Positions 5,982-10,000 of a stretch of 10,000 nt of DNA are shown here, one piece after another. The stretch is from Halocaridina rubra (lineage: Eukaryota; Arthropoda; Malacostraca; Decapoda; Atyidae): assembly GCA_037179515.1 (NCBI GenBank), contig JAXCGZ010017010.1:12501-22500 (forward strand). The letters are read 5' to 3'. A program made the translations under genes and the position numbers. Within the stretch, counting starts at the first letter, position 1; each line of letters starts with the position of its first letter. The notes beneath the pieces are model-generated. The model had not been told where the DNA came from, searched no databases, and saw nothing but the letters and a program-made list of their open reading frames with translations.

Positions 5982-8900
5982 TTAATGATACTTATCATAC
6001 CTGTCCTTAAAACTATGGATTGAGATAGCATTAACTACCTCCTCGCTTAGCGAATTCCAATTATCAACTACTCTTACACTGAAAAAGTATTTCCTTACAT
6101 CCTGCAAACAAGTTTTCTTACGAAGCTTTAAACTATGACCTCTAGTTCTAGAGCCAGCCATATCGAAATATCGATCCCTATCCACTCTATCATAACCATG
6201 AAGGAATTTAAAGACTGTCACCATATCCCCCCTTACTCTTCTAGCTTCGAGTGATGGCAAGTCTAATTCCCTCAGCCTCTCATCATAACCGAGATTGCGT
6301 ATTTCTGGCACCAGTTTCGTGGCATGTCTTTGAACTTTTTCAAGCTTAGCTATGTGCTTTTTCAAGTGCGGATTCCAAAAGGGGGCTGCATATTCGAGTT
6401 TTGGCCTCACATAGGTTACATAAATATTTCTGAACATTTCCTTGTCCATGTGCCTGAAGGCTACCCTTACATTTGATAAGAATGCATATGCTGCCCTTAC
6501 TACGCCATTTATATGTATTTCTGGAGACAAATCTGCCAGTATGTTTACTCCTAGATCTCTCTCATTTTCTGTCTCTTGAAGTTGTACTCCAGCCACCGAG
6601 TAGTCAAGCTTGGGCCTTCTTGCACTTGTACCCATTCTCATTACCTTACATTTTGAGGTATTGAATTTCATTAGCCACTTTTCTGACCACTCATGCAGAT
6701 TATTTAGATCCTCCTGAAGTTCTCTACCATTGTTCTCGTTTTTTACTTTCTTCACAATCTTTGCATCATCTGCAAACATATTCATGAATGAATTTACAGA
6801 CTCTGGTAGGTCATTTACATATACAAGGAACAAAAGTGGCCCTAAAACTGAACCCTGTGGAACTCCACTACTAACTCTTCTCCATTCAGGCACTGAGTGT
6901 CTTACTCTAACCCTCTGTTCCCCTCCTTCTAAGTAAGTTTTTATCCATTCCAAGACATTTCCACCTATTCTAGCCATTGATTGCAGCTTCCTAATAAGTC
7001 TCCCATGTGGAACAGTGTCAAACGCTTTCTGGAAGTCTAGGAATATGCAATCTGCCCAGCCCTCTCTTTCCTGTAAGATTTGGCTTACCTCATCATAAAA
7101 TTCTAATAAGTTTGTTACTGTTGATCTTCCTTCTCTGAAGCCATGTTGCCTCACTGACAAAAAGTTGAAGGATTCCAAGTGAAGAGAGATATGTTTCCTT
7201 AGTAGTTTCTCCATAAGTTTGCAAACTATGCTGGTCAAGGAAACTGGTCTATAGTTCAGAGCCGTATCCCTCCTTCCCTTTTTGAAGATAGGTATCACAT
7301 TTGCTTGTTTCCAGCATCTTGGAATCTCCCCCGACTCCAGTGACTCCTTAAATATGATACTTAGTGCCACCGATATTGTGTTTGCGCATTTTTTAAGCAC
7401 ATGAGGGGATATGTCATCAGGACCTGTAGCTTTATGAACATCTAAATCCACCAGCGCTTTGCATACCTCTGTGGCTGTAAGGTTGATGTTCTCTAATACC
7501 GGCCCTTGAGCTTCTATCACTGCAATCTGAGGGGGTGGGGTATTTTCTACTGTAAATACTGACTGAAACTCCTTGTTCAATTCTTTGCAGATCTCTTCGT
7601 CCGTCTCAGTGATGCTTCCATCCGCTCTCTTTAGCCTTAAAACCTGTTCTTTTACCTTCAGTTTTCCTCTGATAAAGCTGTGGAAAAGCTTGGGATTTTC
7701 TTTAGCCTTCCTGGTGATGTCCCTCTCATAATCTCTCTCTGCCTCTCTCCTTTTACTTAGGTAGTCATTTCTTGCTCTTTTGTAGGTTTGCCAGGCATTT
7801 ATGTTTTTTCTCCTCCTATACCTTTTCCAGCATTTGTCTCTCCACTCCTTGGCTCTTTTACACCCATTATCGAACCATTTCTCTCTGGCATGAATTACAC
7901 CTACTTTGGTGACAGGTATGCAGCAATCTACTATCTTCCCATATTTCTCACAAAAGATGTCATACATTTCTTGTACAGATTTGTTGTAAAATAAGGTTCT
8001 CCAGTCAATAACTGCAAAAAGCTCATTCATTTTGATGTAATCTCCTTTCGGATAGTTCCTCCTCATGTCCTCAGTGCCTCTACTCTCAGGAAGAATGTCT
8101 TCAATGATATACTCCATCAACAACACACAGTGGTCACTCTTTCCAATTGGTGGTTCATACTCAATATTTTCAATATCCAACACATTATCTGTGAACACTA
8201 GATCAAGTAGTGATGGCTCATCCCCACCCCTGGCTCTTGTTGGTTCCATTACATGTTGGTGTAGGAAATTCCCTTGTACGCAATCTAGGAATCTTGCCCC
8301 AAATGAGTCCTCACCACTGTGTGGGTCAAGATTTATCCAATCTATCTCTTTATGATTAAAGTCTCCCATAATCAAAATCCTACATTTTTTCTCCCGCGCC
8401 ATGTTAACAACTGAGTTTATGACTTCAATCGTACCTATATGACTTTCCTCATAAATTTCAAGCCTATTTTGGTTCCTTGGTGGGTTGTATACAACAGTTA
8501 TTATAATGCTCTCTGACCCAGTATTTATGCGAGCAACAAGAAATTCCCTGAACTCACTTTCTATAGCCAAGTTTATTTCTTCAACTTGAATCCTCTCACT
8601 TATGAGCAGTGCTATCCCTCCACCAGTCCTCTCAGATCTTTCGACCCTTAGTATTCTGAAGCCCTTAGGAAAAACTGTGACACTGTTTATGTCCTCACTC
8701 AACTTAGTCTCTGTAATTGCTACTATATCTGCCTTACTGTTGTGAATCCTATCTTTTAATTCTACTGCCTTACCAGCTAATCCATCAGCATTTGTGTATA
8801 ACAATCTTAATGAGGCCCCATCCCCTGATCTTCTGTCATTATCTTCTTTATCTCCCCTTTGTCTGGAAGTATTCTGTAACGAAAATTTTTCTTCTCTTCT
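5982..8900 (-). CDS. ORF2 of copy C: endonuclease-reverse transcriptase (best preserved)
   Basis: The frame is open for 972 codons, from just after an in-frame TGA (8903-8901) to TAA 5982-5984. The first ATG in frame is about residue 135 counted from a nominal TTG at 8804, inside the endonuclease, so a normal AUG start is excluded. Counting from that TTG: endonuclease ~2-230, with candidate catalytic Asn5 (TNADG), Glu32 (TETKL), Asp148 and Asn150 (GDFN), and Asp224-His225 (SDH). Next come a basic linker ~300-400, NYRP ~518, RT motif A LDFQKAFD (Asp590), motif B SSGVPQGS ~645-652, and motif C FADD (Asp679, Asp680). The CR1-like C-terminal region is ~825-940 (RHATKLVPE, RRVRGD, RTRGHSLKL, FFSVRVVDNWNSL). 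The length fits a CR1/L2-type ORF2. No broken motif is seen, so the enzyme could be active if translated. The N-terminal ~30 codons overlap ORF1. Confidence 0.95.
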   Translation of the reverse strand, partial: RREEKFSLQNTSRQRGDKEDNDRRSGDGASLRLLYTNADGLAGKAVELKDRIHNSKADIVAITETKLSEDINSVTVFPKGFRILRVERSERTGGGIALLISERIQVEEINLAIESEFREFLVARINTGSESIIITVVYNPPRNQNRLEIYEESHIGTIEVINSVVNMAREKKCRILIMGDFNHKEIDWINLDPHSGEDSFGARFLDCVQGNFLHQHVMEPTRARGGDEPSLLDLVFTDNVLDIENIEYEPPIGKSDHCVLLMEYIIEDILPESRGTEDMRRNYPKGDYIKMNELFAVIDWRTLFYNKSVQEMYDIFCEKYGKIVDCCIPVTKVGVIHAREKWFDNGCKRAKEWRDKCWKRYRRRKNINAWQTYKRARNDYLSKRREAERDYERDITRKAKENPKLFHSFIRGKLKVKEQVLRLKRADGSITETDEEICKELNKEFQSVFTVENTPPPQIAVIEAQGPVLENINLTATEVCKALVDLDVHKATGPDDISPHVLKKCANTISVALSIIFKESLESGEIPRCWKQANVIPIFKKGRRDTALNYRPVSLTSIVCKLMEKLLRKHISLHLESFNFLSVRQHGFREGRSTVTNLLEFYDEVSQILQEREGWADCIFLDFQKAFDTVPHGRLIRKLQSMARIGGNVLEWIKTYLEGGEQRVRVRHSVPEWRRVSSGVPQGSVLGPLLFLVYVNDLPESVNSFMNMFADDAKIVKKVKNENNGRELQEDLNNLHEWSEKWLMKFNTSKCKVMRMGTSARRPKLDYSVAGVQLQETENERDLGVNILADLSPEIHINGVVRAAYAFLSNVRVAFRHMDKEMFRNIYVTYVRPKLEYAAPFWNPHLKKHIAKLEKVQRHATKLVPEIRNLGYDERLRELDLPSLEARRVRGDMVTVFKFLHGYDRVDRDRYFDMAGSRTRGHSLKLRKKTCLQDVRKYFFSVRVVDNWNSLSEEVVNAISIHSFKDRYDKYH

Positions 8901-8998
8901 TCATTTCTTTCATCATTTAACCTTCCTGCCTCTTGCAACAAGTTTTTGATCTTTCCCATCTCTTCCTGTGTTCTGTATCGTCTAATGAACACTTCTTT
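8807..8998 (-). CDS. C-terminal fragment of ORF1 in copy C (5'-truncated)
   Basis: This is the last ~63 codons of ORF1, open from the truncation point at 8998 to TAA 8807-8809: KEVFIRRYRTQEEMGKIK..., a Glu/Lys-rich helix-like stretch (LQEAGRLNDERNEEEKK), then NFRYRILPDKGEIKK and MGPH. It corresponds to the C-terminal domain of LINE ORF1 proteins, with the RRM-like part and coiled coil missing. No start codon remains except by chance. The last 94 nt are also read as ORF2 in the -1 frame. It differs from the B tail by only a few residues. Confidence 0.8.
   Translation of the reverse strand, partial: KEVFIRRYRTQEEMGKIKNLLQEAGRLNDERNEEEKKNFRYRILPDKGEIKKIMTEDQGMGPH
8882..8888 (-). other. Candidate -1 frameshift heptamer A_AAT_TTT (copy C)
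   Basis: Sense codons in the ORF1 frame are AAA AAT TTT CGT. A -1 slip leads to TCG TTA CAG and on into TNADG of the endonuclease with no stop. The site lies about 13 bases after the last ORF2-frame stop and 73 bases before the ORF1 stop, so it is inside the only window where a shift would work. Confidence 0.4.
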
Positions 8999-9000
8999 GC

Positions 9001-9001
<1 letters not shown>

Positions 9002-9031
<30 letters not shown>

Positions 9032-9033
9032 TG
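9002..9033. repeat. (TATG)8 on the 5' side of copy C
   Basis: Eight exact TATG units follow directly after the truncated 5' end of copy C (two bases, C and A, at 9000-9001). This is the continuation of the array seen at 5727-5890 on the other side of the element. Confidence 0.97.
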
Positions 9034-9073
9034 ACTTTATTTCACGAAAATCAAGAGAATATAGTAAAGTTGG

Positions 9074-9247
9074 TTATTATGCCAACGGAGCAAAATAGGA
9101 AACAACAGAGTACTTTAGTAATTTCGAGTATATTCATCTACTCATGTTTTGAGTGAAGTCAGTTACCTCTGAAGATGAGCACATTAATATAATCGTAATC
9201 ATTAAAGTACTTCGTTGTTTCCTTTTCTCCCTCCGCAACCGTAATAT
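9074..9247. repeat. ~175-bp imperfect palindrome (fold-back sequence)
   Basis: The two halves are inverted copies centred at about 9160. The best part is 9098-9134 against 9186-9222, with 31 of 37 positions complementary, including GGAAACAAC/GTTGTTTCC and AGTACTTTA/TAAAGTACT. Similarity continues weakly to the centre (16 of 25) and, with one gap, outward to TATTA/TAATA near both ends. The right arm stops where the CA repeat begins. It may be a decayed fold-back or MITE-like element, or a hairpin RNA locus. No coding frame or terminal target duplication was identified. Confidence 0.6.
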
Positions 9248-9451
<204 letters not shown>

Positions 9452-10000
9452 TAAATATCGTCTCTGTGAGCAAATTTTCTCGCTTCTGTTCATCAACATC
9501 AACTTTAACTAAAAATATTTTGAATGAATTTCAGAATAACTTTTTTTTTTTTGTCTTTTATTACAGTTTATTCTTATCAAAATCATTAATATGTATATAA
9601 AATTCTTATTTGTATGTTCCAAAAATACACACTTTAGGATAAGTTAATGTTAAGTTTTATATTAAACTTATAATTTTAAGTTAAGTTTTTTAATACTAAT
9701 TAAGTTATATTTCTTATTTTGTACCTCCAAGGCGAAAAAAAAATGTCTTTTTTAAGAAGAGTAATATCAAATTAACAAATTATATATAAAACTTCCTTGC
9801 TTTTCAGACGTAAAAAATAGATAAAAAACATATATGATGATAATATGAAAAGTTCACAACAAGTCAAGGAAAATATATAATTTAGATATCCATCCCCAAC
9901 AGTAAGCACCCATATCCAATTCAATAATAATGTATATGACTCGTCTTATTGTAAGACTGTCTTTGGTAATCATGATAGTCGTATTCGCAAGCTGGTATAT
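9452..10000. other. AT-rich unique sequence, no gene recognised
   Basis: No open frame of credible length, no RNA gene and no LINE similarity were seen. It contains a T13 tract at about 9540-9553, a run of A at 9736-9743, and a small inverted repeat TAAGTTT/AAACTTA (9651-9657 and 9664-9670, 6-base loop) within a TTAAGTT-rich patch 9640-9710. It is probably intergenic or intronic. Confidence 0.7.

Larger units (their letters stand above)
5891..8999 (-). mobile_element. Copy C: 5'-truncated, most intact CR1-like LINE, inside (TATG)n
   Basis: The 3' end is two tandem 14-mers (5891-5918), then the 3' UTR hairpin, an open ORF2 and about 64 codons of ORF1. It matches copy B up to 8999, where the sequence switches to ATATGTATG; B continues with ORF1 there. 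So C is truncated about 130 bp deeper into ORF1 than B. The different truncation points argue that B and C are separate insertions rather than a duplicated block. TATG repeats on both sides would hide any target-site duplication. It is the best template for the family in this window. Confidence 0.95.

Noticed and set aside
2523..8999. Copies B and C as one tandem segmental duplication or assembly artefact
   Set aside because: Different 5' truncation points, different numbers of terminal 14-mers and many scattered base differences favour separate insertions, although only long reads can settle it.
9540..9553. Poly(T) tract as the poly(A) tail of a minus-strand retrocopy
   Set aside because: No coding or LINE/SINE-like sequence is visible upstream on that strand, and this LINE family ends in 14-mers, not poly(A).

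Overview
This is a stretch of animal genomic DNA with no recognisable host gene. It is AT-rich and full of long simple repeats. About 90% of it is one family of non-LTR retrotransposon (LINE), present in three copies, all on the minus strand. The C-terminal part of the reverse transcriptase, the tandemly repeated short 3' terminus and the 3' hairpin point to the CR1/L2-like group. I infer an arthropod, most likely a decapod crustacean, from the ORF style, the 3' terminus and the density of TATG, CA and TA microsatellites. That assignment rests on recall, not on a search.

Layout from left to right. Copy A (1-2522) is old and decayed. It enters the window inside its reverse transcriptase region and runs 5'-ward through a broken ORF2 into a broken ORF1 (RRM-like block, then coiled coil). 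Copy B (2523-5726) is young. It has a complete 3' end, an open ORF2 and the last ~100 codons of ORF1, and is 5'-truncated. A (TATG)n microsatellite (5727-5890) follows. Copy C (5891-8999) is also young, differs from B at about 18 amino acids in ORF2, and is truncated slightly deeper into ORF1. It is flanked on both sides by (TATG)n, so it sits inside that microsatellite. The right end (9034-10000) is unique AT-rich DNA with a ~175-bp imperfect palindrome, a long compound CA/TA/TATG microsatellite and no gene I can support.

How the parts work together: ORF1 would encode an RNA-binding chaperone-like protein. ORF2 would encode an apurinic-type endonuclease fused to a reverse transcriptase, which copies the element RNA at the nicked target. 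The hairpin and repeated 14-mer at the 3' end are the likely reverse-transcriptase recognition signal.

The most interesting point is the coding logic. ORF2 overlaps the end of ORF1 by 94 nt in the -1 frame and has no ATG before the endonuclease domain. The overlap contains a correctly phased A_AAT_TTT heptamer in both young copies, and the heptamer survives in the old copy. A second correctly phased run, A_AAA_AAA, sits inside ORF1 at a point where both copies that cover it need a -1 shift. These fit programmed -1 frameshifting, but this is inference and needs family-wide alignment and reporter data.
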